The translations under genes and the position numbers were made by a program. Source: Buddleja alternifolia (lineage: Eukaryota > Streptophyta > Magnoliopsida > Lamiales > Scrophulariaceae). Taken from it: DNA of 64,000 nt. The notes beneath the pieces are model-generated. The model worked only from the letters and a program-made list of their open reading frames with translations, searched no databases and had not been told where the DNA came from. The stretch is from NCBI GenBank assembly GCA_019426215.1, contig CM033404.1, positions 1,550,001 to 1,614,000 of the forward strand, written 5' to 3'. Each line of letters opens with the position of its first letter. The first letter of the stretch is position 1. This document shows positions 37,765 to 53,232 of this stretch, piece after piece.

Positions 37765-38025
37765 GGAGTGTTTACAAACCTAACGTTTAATTCTAATTCT
37801 CTTAACTTATAATAATTTATAATATCTAAGCTGGTAAATGAGTGTCTAAAACTAATTATGGTATTTTTTTAATTAAAATAAATTTATTTAATTTGTATTA
37901 ATCTCTTTTTTTGCAAACAATCATCTGCATCTTTTTTCATTTGTGTTTGCAAATACTGCCAACTTCTGATTTTTTTATCAATTCTAATTATTTTCGCTTC
38001 TAATCAGTTGTGTTTGCAAACACTC
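37765..38025. mobile_element. TIR element, GAGTGTTTACAAA family, copy 2
   Basis: GGAGTGTTTACAAAC at the left, GTTTGCAAACACTC at the right (14-bp inverted ends with one mismatch). The internal AACAATCATCTGCAT block is the same as in copy 1 at 24761. It abuts the promoter of the downstream membrane-protein gene. Confidence 0.8.
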
Positions 38026-38147
38026 TTTTTCGTTTCGTTGATCTTGAGCCATCTACATCCCTACACATATCAACGGCTAGAAAACATCCTGTGCAACACA
38101 AGCCAGCAGACATCATCACACCTGATCAGACCAGCCACATCTCATGC

Positions 38148-38156
38148 TATAAATTA
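38148..38156 (+). promoter_or_regulatory. TATA box of the small membrane-protein gene
   Basis: TATAAATTA in the context GCTATAAATTAG, about 85 bp before ATG 38237; a good plant TATA match at a usual distance. Confidence 0.65.
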
Positions 38157-38236
38157 GTTAGGCCATCCTTCTCAACTGCCACTAGAATCATTCCACAAAC
38201 ACACACCAAAACAATTCTTCATTCATTCCACTCTCA

Positions 38237-38635
38237 ATGACATACTACAGAACGAGAAGCACAACTTCCTCATTCTTTGAGGCTTTTTCCTTAAACCCTT
38301 TACCATATCCAGTGCTACTATTCTTAGCTGTGGTCTTCATCTTCCTCGGCCTCCAATGGTACGTGTCGTTAGAATCTGTCGTGGAAGCCACGGAGGATAG
38401 CATGGGGTGGGTGCTAATGGCTGCACCACTAGTCTTGCTGTTTGCTGTTAGGTGGCTATCGACTTGGGAGAATCCGGGGCGGTGGTGCTATGGAACGCAG
38501 CCGTGGGATAGGCGGCGGGGCTCGTACTTTGGGACCGGAGAGGGCGCCTCGCCGTGGGGCGTGGCGGCATTGATCTTGTTGCTGCTTGTCTTGGTGCAGT
38601 ATCAGTCTGCTTTTCTTGAAAGTTGGTTTGGTTGA
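38237..38635 (+). CDS. Small three-helix membrane protein, function unknown
   Basis: A single-exon gene encoding 132 residues. The frame is opened by ATG 38237 shortly after a good TATA box and is closed by TGA. Three hydrophobic segments are visible: about residues 22-43 (after PLPYP), 56-74 (GWVLMAAPLVLLFAVRWL) and 105-122. Between helices 2 and 3 is a polar, Gly/Arg/Trp-rich loop with WENPGRWCYGTQPWDRRRG. The second half is markedly GC-richer than its surroundings, as expected for real coding sequence in AT-rich DNA. It resembles short plant membrane proteins annotated only as hypothetical, which share a PLPYP-helix and VRWLS arrangement; I know no function for them. No signal peptide is evident. 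Confidence 0.8.
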   Translation: MTYYRTRSTTSSFFEAFSLNPLPYPVLLFLAVVFIFLGLQWYVSLESVVEATEDSMGWVLMAAPLVLLFAVRWLSTWENPGRWCYGTQPWDRRRGSYFGTGEGASPWGVAALILLLLVLVQYQSAFLESWFG

Positions 38636-39410
38636 TGGTTGGGTGGTATAGAAGAGTAATGGATGATCTTTTTTTCTTTTTTAACTTTTTAGTTTTTAAT
38701 TTATGATTTTGTGTGTTAGATTACACGGAGGATCCTCTATGCTAAATCTATATTATGACGTGTTTCATTTGATATGTACATATTAAGTATATAAAAGTCA
38801 CATGAATTGTGTATTTAAGGAGATAATTTATATAAACGTGGTGCATATAAGTAAATGGAATAAAAAACTGTTAAAATTAGAGGATTTGTACTGATTAAAT
38901 CGTTTGAGTTCTAATTCACAAATGTATATAGTGATGGGTCACTCCGTTATTGATGTTTGGGGTCATCGATGGATGGATCTATTGTTATGTTAGTCACAAA
39001 GGTTTTTTTTTTCTTTTTCTTTCTAATATTAATCTTTAGTTAATATTTAATAATTTTTTAGAACCAAAATAGTTGCTTTGTTATTTGAGAACCAATGGAG
39101 GTGATTGTGTAGTTGAGTGACTTGAGTCCATTAGTTAATTGTTTTACAAGCTTTCGTTCTAAATTGTTGCTTAGAAACAAGTTTGGTTCAACTTTGACAA
39201 TCAATAATGACAAATAAATTAAAAGAGTGAGATTGTATGTCACTTTCTAACTCATCGTATTTATATCATGTCTCTTGATTTTGATAATAAAAAAATAAAA
39301 TAAATACAGATCGAATTTCGTAAACTATAGAATAAACCTATATTCAACCTTATCAAAGACCTTTTAATAAAATGGTGGAGTGTTGGCCGATGTGATATAA
39401 CAATGTCCAA

Positions 39411-39650
39411 TAGAAAAATACCACAATTTCAGACAAGGTATGCTATAAAACAAGTCAATGAATTTCAATTTGTGATAAAGCATTTTTCAATTGAAAAAGA
39501 CCACGATTTCAACAAGTTGTGCCATAAAAGAAGGAAACAATTTCTCAACAAAATGTAGTTGGTGACATAAAGCATTTTTCAATTATAAAACACCACAATC
39601 TCAATAAAATATGCCATAAAACAAGGAAAGAATTCTCAAAGTGTCACGAA
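39411..39650. repeat. Degenerate tandem repeat, about 80-92 bp units
   Basis: Three units are marked by CCACAATTTC (39421), CCACGATTTC (39501) and CCACAATCTC (39592), each followed by a TGCCATAAAA-like block. Two also have ATAAAGCATTTTTCAATT. Confidence 0.75.
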
Positions 39651-39781
39651 GTGGGAAACACTTGGTGGAAGTGCAATTATTTTCTCTCCATTCATTTGCT
39701 TATGTTAGAAATTAGAATGGAGAAAGGCATGTCAAAAAGCCGTTCGTTCCATTTGATGGCATTTCCCTTTACTACATAAGT

Positions 39782-39841
39782 TGATTCGAGCTAGTCTTGA
39801 GTCGACGATTATGTAGATTCGAGCTAGTCTTGAGTCGACGA
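39782..39841. repeat. Duplicated 26-bp motif, 34-bp spacing
   Basis: GATTCGAGCTAGTCTTGAGT followed by CGACGA occurs twice in exact form. A shorter related CTTGATCTTGAGTCGACAGA lies at about 37642. Confidence 0.85.
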
Positions 39842-40046
39842 AATGAAAAAGTTAAATCATTTTTCTTTAATGCATCATCATATATATACATGAACTAGAG
39901 CGTGAAAAAGAGTAGCCACTCTCAATTACAAGATTCATGCCCGATTAAAAGATGAAAAATTGATTGAATGGTAATATGTATCATTTCACTTTATCACATC
40001 GTGTGTTTATGTACATATGTTTTTTCTTTGCGGGTCATACATACAT

Positions 40047-40077
<31 letters not shown>

Positions 40078-40748
40078 AATTTTTATATATATATTTCTCT
40101 TTGACGTAGGTATCATGAACTAAAGATTAAGAGATCCTTGACCGAGTAAAGATAGCCCATGCTGCCCATGCTGTGATCTATGAAGTACCATAAAGACAAG
40201 TGAAATCGTCTCAGTTTACAGAGCCTTGTGCTCACTGACAAGTCTCTTTGATATGAAATGCAGAAAAAGAGTCCATATACTCTGCATATATATCTCAACT
40301 CACATAAATTAGTTTTAACTTTTAAGCAATTATTGACATAGATCCATAAATTCAAAATGTATACACAAACTTCAACAGGATACCTGATTTTCATATATCT
40401 TCAACCAGAAGTACGAAATCTTGTTATAAAATATAGGAAATAAATTTTTAAAACAACACACAAAACTCACGCAAGAATTTCAAAATTGAGGCGTGAAAGC
40501 CTTGTTTTTTTTATTTTTCAGATATTTAGGTAGTTGTGAGAAAATTTCAACACAAGCCCTAGAATATAGCATGATCCTAGTTTTGAATAGTGCAATTACA
40601 CTATACTATATGGAATCACTGCTGCAAAGCATTTATTCTCAGTGAACTTTGTGATTCCATCACACAAGTGTTTGTTATCAAACAGATGGAGTAAATTACT
40701 TCTTCTACAATTGATTTTCTGAGCCATTCTCTTGTGTTGGTCGAGATA

Positions 40749-44058
<3,310 letters not shown>

Positions 44059-45162
44059 TTTTATTGGATTCTTGTGGACTGTTACTGTACCTGAGTGGAA
44101 GTCAGTGTTATCTCTCTATCTGGTTAGAAAACCCTTCCCTCTGGACATGTGGCGTTGTATTTTAGGGCAATCGCCTCGTCACCTACTACTTTCGCCCACG
44201 CGTGGGGGAGGAGCGTGAAATCAAACTTGGCTCTCGACTATTATTATATTTGTCGTATGATTGGTTATTCGTTTGGTGAAATATGCGTGGTCGAATCAGG
44301 AGTGGACTAGAATTTTTTTTATTTTTTTTTCTTTTTTGAGTGACTTTTTCTTTTTTAATTTAAAATGTCAAAAATATACACAAAATATTAAAGTTATAAT
44401 GGTTGAGTAAAATTTAATTAAACCACAATTGAGTGAAATTTACTTCGTCCATCTTTGAAGTATAAAAATGAACTCCTTCGACCAGAGAGTTAACTTGATT
44501 ATTTTTTCTCGATGTATAGTTGTATATACTAATAACATACTCGATGTTTATTAAGAAAAATACTTTAACAATAACAAATATTGAGATTTGAAAGTTCGGT
44601 AATAATATATCAGAATTATTAAAGAATTGACATGACAAGTTAATCAAATAATTATAAGAATTGAGTCATATTCTCGTCAAAAAATAAAATAAAATTGTGT
44701 CATATTGTACAAAAAGGAGTCATTATTTTTTATATGAGTATGTTTTAGTCAGAAAATCATTTTAGGATTTTGCGAGTCTAAGATGTTCGGTAAAAAATAT
44801 TAGATGGAAGAATATGTGTTCACAAACCTATAACAATTAAATATCTCCACTAAAAAATGTAGTTTGTTTTTGCAATATTATTTATGTATGATCTGACAAC
44901 AACATAAAATAGAAATTAAAAAATTCTTATATAAATCCAAAACAATTTATTTCCATATGAAAATGCTGACTACAAATCCAAATGGCTTTTATTTCCAAAT
45001 GAAAATGGTTACGATATTTAAAGTCTTGAAACAATTACAATCGTTCATATGAGTGACTCATATAGAATTCACTGTTACACACAATGAAAAAAGCTCGATG
45101 CTCGAGTTTCAATGCTTGAATAAACAGAAGCAATATCAACTTAAAACTCATAGAACTCTCCA

Positions 45163-45595
45163 TGTTATTCTTGCAATTATGAATTTCTATTTGTTAAAAA
45201 ATGAATAGAAACATTTTATAGAAATGTAAATGAAGACATTACAAAAATTAGGAAGGGAGAAATCTATAAAGATATCCCTAATTTCTAAGAATAGAAGAAT
45301 CAATACTTGAATGATAAGAAGATTAAAAGAATCAAACTAAACTTCTCAAGAATTACACAATTGAAGAAGATGAAACTCTCTTGTAGAACTAATCTGTGGT
45401 GCTGCTGCTTGGGTTCTTACTTCTTACTAACCTACCAATAATTGCAGAATAGTCCCTCAGAAATAGCTCAACTACTAACTGACCCCTCTTTATAATGGGC
45501 TTGACTAAAACTGAGGCCAAATTGAGCAGCATGAATGGCGCAACAACTTGGCCAACTTGGGCTGAATAAATCAGCCCACCATACAATCTTCAACA
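45163..45595 (-). mobile_element. Probable solo LTR, copia-like, minus orientation
   Basis: On the minus strand it starts TGTTGAAGATTGTATGGTGG and ends GCAAGAATAACA, the TG...CA borders of an LTR. An internal ATTATAAAGAGG is a plausible LTR TATA box. The composition (Ser-codon-rich CAGCAGCACC segment, then an AT-rich tail) recalls plant Ty1/copia LTRs. The flanks CTCCA and CTATT are not a clean target duplication, and no retrotransposon coding sequence or second LTR is in the window. Confidence 0.5.
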
Positions 45596-46313
45596 CTATT
45601 TGAGAATTATAATTTGTACTATATAATTTTATACGTCTTTTTCGGATATATAACTTTATATGTTAGCATAATATCAGTCTTATTATTTATAATATATATA
45701 TAGCATGTTACAATACATAATTAGTAAAATTTCGCCATTTAATACGTATGTGTATATTATGAAATTTTATTGAAAGTTACGATGAAAAAATCGGCTAAAA
45801 AGTACGGCAACGAAAAATAAACGGATTACTAGACATACGAGTACAATACAAATATAAATTAATTATTTCGGAGTGAAAATACAGCTTATTTCTATATAAA
45901 GTAGTAAGATTTATTATTTGTACTCGCCTTTAAGTTATAAAAACCATATTTTATATGAGTCATTAATTGCCAAAAATTAATATTTTGATAAATTATTATA
46001 ATGTTCAGAGTTTTTAATTGTATAATACTCAATTAGTATTAATAAAAATTAATAATAATTTTTAAGTTTTAAATTAAAAATATATTTTTTTTGTCAAAAT
46101 TAAAGTAATATTCGTCGAGTATTATACGGGATAAGTAAAGTACGTGCTAAACGGTTCAACTCAAAAGTACAAGTATTATTCATTACATTCAGAAAGCATT
46201 CTAAAAACAAAAATATTTTTAAATTATACATACATATATATATTATACGAATATAATATACGTTCTTACTAACCGAGCCTCCAACACCATATTTATTCCG
46301 TAATGAAAAATGT

Positions 46314-46373
46314 GAAGTGCTAAAAGTTGGGGTCTCATTTAGGAAAAGAAGAAGTGCTAAAAGCCGGGGTCTC
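46314..46373. repeat. Direct repeat in XCT promoter
   Basis: GAAGTGCTAAAAGTTGGGGT followed by CTC, and the same with two changes (GCC for GTT context), spaced 37 bp apart, about 170-230 bp before the XCT start codon. Confidence 0.85.
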
Positions 46374-46546
46374 TAATTCACCGCCACAAAGTAAAAGGAA
46401 ACCATATATACGCTGCCAATATATATACGATTTATCAACCGGTGCACAAAATAACACCACTACGCTGCCATTCCCGCTTTCTATTTCATCCGATCGACTG
46501 CAAAATCCAAACTCTAGTTCACCGCGCGGCATACGAAGTATTCATC

Positions 46547-46746
46547 ATGGCGGGTATGGGTGATGGTTATGTGGGCACGGCGCAGGACGCCGTTCGAATC
46601 CGACGGCTGGAGAAGCAGAGAGAAGCCGAGCGCCGCAAAATCCAAGAGCTGAAGAACAAAACGGCCTCTTCCCAAGGCCAACCTGGTCTCCTCCAATTCG
46701 GCTCCAGCACCTCCGAGGTATCCTATCGTATCATCACCCCCTTCTT

Positions 46747-46777
<31 letters not shown>

Positions 46778-49700
46778 TGTTGTCTTTTATTGACAAATTT
46801 ATGTATTATGTTATAATTCCTTTCAAAACCCTAGAAATAAAACGTTTGTAATGCTGTGAGAAATATTGCATTACTCAATTTCTGCTCATAATTAGTTCCA
46901 TAAATAATTAATTCAAGCTCAAACAAGATAGGGACCAAGCTTGGTGAATGTTTTATATGTTCAAACCCCCAAAAATATAGGGTTTGTAATCCGCAGGAAA
47001 ATATGTAGTTTGCCATGGCTGACTTGAGGTTAACTTGTCATAAACCAAACCATGCCGGATGCAATTTCAAGTCCGTTAAGAAATTCCGATCAAATTCGAA
47101 CAAAATTTTATTGTTTACTCGTTTACACAGGTGGCAAAGAGAAAATAGTGCAGTTCAAATTCAGCTATAATTTTGGAGCTAATGCAGATAGTCTGTTTAT
47201 TGAAAAGAAATACTGATATTATTAGTGCCTGCTATGTTAATGGTTTGTTATACTTGTGTTGTTGCTCAGATTCTTGAGACTGCCTTCAAGAAGGAAACTG
47301 TTGGTCTGGTCACTAGAGAACAATACGTTGAGAAGGTACTTCACGATATTCTTTATGCTTCCCCGCCCCCCCCCCCCCCCCCCCCCCCAAATTTTTGGAT
47401 TTATGGGTAGTTAAATATGGGGTTCCGCACTGCAGAGAGTGACTATTAAGAACAAATTTGAAGAGGAAGAGAAGGAGAAGCTTCTAAAGTTGATGCAAGA
47501 GTGAGTGATTTCTGTTTTCTGCTGAAAGTGACATGATTTCTGTTTTCTGCTGAAAGTGACATGATTATGTTTAAGATTTTTATTGTTTTGTTTATATTGT
47601 TTTTGATCTCTTGCTTCTTTTTACAGGGAGGAGGAACTTCAGTTGCAGAAGCTGAAGAAAAGGAAAATAAAGGCGGACCCTCGACTATCTTTTGCTGAAG
47701 ATTTTGAGAATGGCAATGAAGAAGAAGATGAGGAAGATAGTAATTCATTTATACTTTTCAGCTCTGTTTGTTTCTATTGTTACTTGTTATTATCTGGCCT
47801 ATGAAACTTTAGAATTTATGAATGCACATAAGCAAGGTTGTTGAATATCTAACATTTTGTGTTTTTCGCAGAGAAAACCTGTCCAATTTTCCAATAATCA
47901 ATCACCTTTTTAGCAGCCGTTAGCATATATTTTAATTTTCATAGGAGAAAAGACCTTATTTCGCATGATTTAGTTACCTTTTTGACGTTCTTCCACTGTT
48001 GGTTTTTAGTTTCTTTGTGCTTATTTATGGTCTAAACCTCTAGATAATTGGGAATGCTATATTTATTGTTCAGTCTGTTACATATCACATAGTTTTTTAT
48101 GGTTTGGATGGATTGGTTTCCACTGAAGGATTGCTTCTCTTTTAAGTGAAAGACATAATTTCTAGTTCAGTCTGCTTAGGCAGATATCATTTGTTCCTTG
48201 TTTGATCTATATTTCTTGATGTCTGATGAGCTGAAGTTTAGTTTAATGAATTGGTCTCTTATAATTTATCGAGGGCATGTATTTCTTTTGGTATTTATGT
48301 AACTATACTTTCTAGTATATCTTGACTCATGGACCTGTAGTAACTATGTGAGTAATTGTATAAAATTGCGTTGCCTCATGGAGTATCTGTACATGTATGA
48401 ACTGCTGAAAAATTGTAAAAAAATAAGTGCTTGATTTTTGTGATTAATAGGAATAATTTCACATATACATTCCCATTGATGCATTGTTTTGTCTTGTGCC
48501 TGAAGACAATGAAGAATCAGAAAGTCTCAACCGCCGCAAATTCGGAAAATTTGGAAAAGACCCTACAGTTGAAACAAGCTTTTTGCCAGATAGGTTTAAG
48601 ATCTCTCCCTCTTTATCTCGTTTTGCCCTTGTATGTTTGATATTGTGTCCGATGCTTTTTGGCTCTTTACTTATCCTTGGCACTTGGAGTTTGAAGCATA
48701 CAGTGAGAGGGAGGCAGAGGAACAAGCTGAGCGTGAAAGGTTACGAAAACAGTGGGTTCGTGAGCAAGAACAGATCAAAAGTTAGTCCTCTAAAGTATAA
48801 CATGCTCAATTAGTGGTAATTTGATTATTCCATGTCTCTGATTGAAATGCCTGTTTTCTGTTGTATCTTTTAGACGAGCCTCTCGAAATTACTTACAGCT
48901 ACTGGGACGGTACAGGCCATCGACGAACAATTCAGGTTTTTGACTACTTTGTCTTTGACTTGCTTCAATGAGTCCCTCGGATTTGTGGTATTCTTTTTTT
49001 GTGTAGTTTCATGAACTTTTATCTGTTTGCATTGATGTTGCACTTATCAGGTCCGAAAAGGTGATAGAATTGGCGAGTTTCTTCGTGCTGTTCAGCAGCA
49101 GCTTGCTCCCGAATTTCGAGAAGTGCGGACTACCTCAGTGGAAAATCTGCTTTATGTGAAAGAAGATCTTATCATTCCACATGTAAGACCTTCATGCGTA
49201 ACTTCTCTCCTGATACCACTCTAAATTGTCAAATAAACATGATTCAATTGCTTAACTCCATGAACCACTGTAAAATGTTTAAAGTATCCTGTATGCTATT
49301 TACTAGTAAAGTAATACTTTTCTCTTCATGTTGCAGCAACACAGTTTCTATGAGCTGATTGTGAACAAGGCTAGAGGAAAAAGTGGACCGGTAATGTTTA
49401 AAAAGCTCTTAAAATATTCTGTTACCTCGTCATTATGTTCGGCTTTTAACATTTATGATCAGCTATTTATTGTGTATTGTGTAGTATCCCTCAATCTAAA
49501 GTAGCCTAAAAAAAATGTCATGTTTTCAATTCTTGGTTCATAGTGGTGGGACTTCAATGAATTTCTTTTGAGAGAGGTTCTCGGGATGCATCATTTATGT
49601 AATTATTCTTGTTACTGACAAATGTTTATTATGCCAGATGATCCTTGCATTTCTAAAGAAGCAATTTATTTTGAATGTCTTAGGTTAAGTCTTTGTCACA

Positions 49701-51628
49701 AGCGAATGATGAAACCTTTAGTTCTGGTTTCTTATTTATACATAACAAAATTGGCCTTATTCCTAAGACTCAATCTCAACGGAGAGATTCGAAGCATCCC
49801 TCTGGCTATATGCTGTTTAATGTTCTACTATTTTTCTGATATCTTTCTTGAAATGGTTGATTGAATATATTATTGAATGGAAACTCGTGTTTGTATGTTT
49901 TGATTTTTTATTTTTTGTTACAGCTTTTCCACTTTGATGTACACGAGGATGTTCGAACCACTGCTGATGCAACAATAGAAAAAGATGAGGTAAGGGCTCT
50001 TGACCCACTTAAAGATTAGTTCTTATTGAAGGAGTTGTAGTCTTGTTGATACAAGTTCAATTAGCTGTATATCATGATATGATGATTCTATGATAATTCC
50101 TTTGTAAGGATTTGTCTCTTGGATGGTCGCGTACAAATTATATGAAAGTGACTTAAACTCTTTTGAGTGCATTACTGATTTCCTGGTTTGCGTGATTCTG
50201 AATTGTATATTATTTGGTGTGTCTGGGAAGTGTACTTGATCTAATATCCTGTTTTGAGTTTTTTGAACCCTCTTCAGTTGGAAAATGTGGATTATCATCA
50301 TAAGGGCTGGACATTCAGGCCCCATTTGATTTTTTTTCTCCCAGCTGTCCGCGAAAAGTACTTTTGGTTTTTGTATAGAATGTGTATATTCATGCAGATT
50401 TTGTCAACGAGCACTTCGGTCTGTGGTGCATATTTACCATAAGTGCTGTGTTTATTATAAATGCATTCATCTGAATGTGTTATTTTTGTGGAAGTTTGGT
50501 AGACATTATAGATCAATTTATTGACCTACTTTTTTACTCGATTTGTTCAACAGTCGCATGCTGGTAAAGTTGTAGAGAGACATTGGTATGAGAAGAACAA
50601 GCACATCTTTCCAGCTTCTAGATGGGAGGTACATTCTTTTCTATCAATCCTTTACACGTGTACGAGAGACTTGCGTGCAGTTGTATTATACATTCGTTGA
50701 TGCATTGCTTGCATTACTCCAGTGGAGTCACCTTTATTTCTGAAGGATCAGTTGATTCCCTTGTATTCGTAAAATTAATGTGTTACATGTATGATTTTTA
50801 TTATTAGAATAGTATACTATAATGTTTTGACCCAGCTAGTTTTTCCAAAAACTGAAATCATATGGTGATCTCTTAACATTAATTCTGCAATGAGTCTTTG
50901 CAAAACCTTTCCCAAAGAGTTGATTTATTACAGTCTACGGAGGTAATATTCTTTTTCTTATGCATTCAGTATCTACTGAGCCATTACCTTCTGATTGTGT
51001 GTGTGTTTAAAGGGTGGTTGGCAGCTGTTAGAGCCTAATAAAATGTTAGGTTGTTTATATTGAAAACACTACTAAATTGCTGTGGATAAGATTAGTGTTG
51101 AGAGCTTTTAAGGTTTTCTTAGTCAACTACTAAGGGTAACTTTGTCATTTATTTGGTCAAAATTAAGGAGCTTCACCTTAAATAAGCGGGTGGGCTCTTT
51201 AAACATTTTAAAAAAATTTATCAAATGCCTTATAAGTTTTTATAACAAACAAGGTTGACCCGGCAATCTCTTAGCTAAAAAAACAGAAAAAAGCATGACC
51301 AACAATCTTATAGACCATTTAAATAGTTCATACTTCCAGTTTTTCTCTGCATAATCCTTGTCCTTTAATTTGCATATCTTGAAATATTTCATGAAGTATT
51401 TGTTTTTTTGTTTTGCTTGTGTGGGTTTTCTTGACATATCACAACTAAAGGCACATGTCTTGTCTTCTATCCCCTATGTTTTATTGAACCTGAAATGTTG
51501 ACAAGCCATGTTAAATTTTTAGTGTCTTAACCGAACTGTTCCACAAATTTATATGTCTTGGTTTCTTCTCTGTGCAGATATACGATCCAACAAGGAAGTG
51601 GGAGAGATACACTATTCATGGAGATTGA
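46547..51628 (+). CDS. XCT: XAP5 CIRCADIAN TIMEKEEPER (XCT) homologue
   Basis: Nuclear XAP5/FAM50-family protein. In Arabidopsis XCT affects clock period, light responses, small-RNA accumulation and pre-mRNA splicing. Twelve exons: 46547-46717, 47270-47335, 47436-47500, 47627-47739, 48506-48593, 48704-48780, 48874-48935, 49051-49182, 49337-49390, 49924-49989, 50554-50628, 51578-51628, giving 339 residues, near the Arabidopsis length. Seen: the [20 protein letters not shown] start, a long charged coiled-coil-like region ([14 protein letters not shown] and further), a Glu/Asp-rich stretch, then the XAP5 domain with [52 protein letters not shown] and the end [11 protein letters not shown]. All junctions keep frame. 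Introns 1 and 2 contain a TA microsatellite and a 23-C run. Very strong match. Confidence 0.96.
46747..46772. repeat. (TA)n microsatellite in XCT intron 1
   Basis: An uninterrupted TA tract about 30 bp after the exon 1 donor. Confidence 0.9.
47366..47388. repeat. Homopolymer of 23 C in XCT intron 2
   Basis: A C tract (preceded by CCCCG) inside a 100-bp intron, between donor 47336 and acceptor 47435. The length is unreliable in most sequencing. Confidence 0.9.
47507..47563. repeat. 31-bp tandem duplication in XCT intron 3
   Basis: GATTTCTGTTTTCTGCTGAA followed by AGTGACAT is present twice without change. A recent slippage-type duplication. Confidence 0.9.
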
Positions 51629-53102
51629 TTCAAGGATAAATGCAACTTTTCTTTCTCGTGGGATATTGATGAATCTAAAACTTGTTTCATCATCTTGTAT
51701 TTTTGAAGCATTACTAATTAAATTTCAAGGTCGAAATTAACAATATTACAAGAGTTTTTATGTAGTCGTGTTAAAAAAAGAAGTATGGCTGGATGACAGT
51801 GTCTGTTGTGCTGGAGGGACCGGTTGAAGTTAGTACTTAGATTCGTGTCCTTTTCTTCTTCGAGAAGAGATTGAGATTTAATGTTATTTGTTTTCTGTTA
51901 CATTTGGTGATGGGCAGAACCAGTGTGAGCATATAATACTTCATATGACTGATAATCTATGATGTTGTTATGGGTAAGATTGTTACTTGCCTACATCGGC
52001 AATCTTGTGTGTGTGTCATACCTGTGCAACTATTTCTTGCGGCTTCTTGTATAAGATATGTGAAATGTAAGTGACTAGTTCGGTTAGAAATTTGTTATAT
52101 TGGTTAAGAACTTGAGATTATTTCATTCCCCATTAAATGGGTTTGCAGAAATAAGTTTACAAAGAGAGCTAGTTTAATGAGATTGAGGACCCCGAAAATA
52201 GCAGTTGTAGGGTTTGAGTTGAAGTCCTATGTAAAAGTATGTATTTAGTAATTTTTACATGAATACTTAATTAATGTGGGTTGTTTTAATTTACCTATAT
52301 TATTAAGTTCTGCTCTTAAGAGAGAAAAAAAAGGGAGAAAATCTGTAATCTGCATTTTAATATTTGTTCCATTTTACCGCCTTCATTTCTACAATAAGCG
52401 GACAGCTGAAATGTTGACTATAAATTTTGAGAAACTTGCTTACAGTTTCCCTCATGTTATGGTTAATTATCAAAATAAATTCAATCATTTCGAAATTAAA
52501 TAAAGTTCTCATCATATTAAGACATTCGTACAATTAAGTCTCTTGTTTATTTAAAAATTCTTACAATTTCACTTTTATAAAGTTTATAAGTAGGCCAATT
52601 GAGGTCTTCTTGTAATTTATTAAAAATTAGAGGATTTTTGTTAATTAACACTAAAGTGAGAAGGTGTGCATGTAATTCACTTTAAATTCGATCCTAAAAG
52701 TTATAGGTGGTTTAATTAGGTGACTTCCGGAGGAGAGTTGCCCTTGAATTTAAGTTTTGGTCACGGTATGGATAACATATTCCCATTGTGGCTATTTAGT
52801 TGAGCCCACTTGTGAGGCGATTATAATTTGATTTGAACTCGAATTTTATCAAATGGGAGTCAAGCTTTTTAGAGGGCTGCACTTGGAGCCTATCAATTAT
52901 TAAAAAAAAAAAAAAACTATATATTAGTAATATATATCTAATAATATTTAAAAATATATATTGTACATATAATAATACATTTAGTAACATACTTGAAATT
53001 CTTAAAAATAATCAATATATATTATTTACTTCTAAATTCGAACCCGATGTCAGCTCAACTCCACCCAAGCTCGAGCTCTTTTATTTGGATTCGTCGATCC
53101 CT

Positions 53103-53232
53103 TTTAGTTTACACATTTTTACCTATAAAAAAGATAAAAAAGCAAATTTCATTTTAGGCCACATAATATTTAGTTTACACATTTTTACCAATAAAAAAGA
53201 TAAAAGCAAATTTCATTTTAGGCCACATAATA
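53103..53232. repeat. 66-bp tandem duplication upstream of TRAP-alpha
   Basis: TAGTTTACACATTTTTACC, AAAAAAGATAAAA and GCAAATTTCATTTTAGGCCA occur in order twice, 66 bp apart, about 200-320 bp before the start codon. Confidence 0.88.

Larger units (their letters stand above)
35903..38236. other. Intergenic region rich in small mobile elements
   Basis: 2.3 kb between Urb2 and the small membrane-protein gene. It contains a 132-bp tandem duplication just after Urb2, two short Helitrons facing each other, and a TIR element that ends about 120 bp before the TATA box of the next gene. No protein-coding gene seen. Confidence 0.55.
38636..40748. other. Intergenic region before triosephosphate isomerase 3' end
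   Basis: 2.1 kb of AT-rich sequence with a degenerate tandem repeat (39411-39650), a 26-bp duplicated motif (39782-39841) and short TA tracts near 40043. No gene is recognised. The segment just left of 40749 should be the isomerase 3' UTR. Confidence 0.5.
44059..46546. other. Divergent intergenic region between TPI and XCT
   Basis: 2.5 kb containing the promoters of two divergent genes. A probable solo LTR occupies 45163-45595 and a 23-bp direct repeat lies at 46314-46373. The remainder is AT-rich with nothing else recognised. Confidence 0.5.

Noticed and set aside
39411..39841. CRISPR-like array
   Set aside because: Repeats are few, degenerate and unevenly spaced in a plant nuclear context; they are ordinary tandem duplications.
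45389..45586. 65-codon minus-strand ORF as a gene
   Set aside because: It lies wholly inside the putative LTR and has no domain-like features.
47225..47410. ORF with a polyproline end
   Set aside because: It is XCT exon 2 read on through the intronic C run; the donor and reading frame of the next exon are clear.
50313..50480. Possible hAT-type MITE in XCT intron 10 (GGCCCCATTTGA start, AAAAGTACTTTTGG block)
   Set aside because: Only one end is recognisable; without the second terminus it was not listed as a feature.
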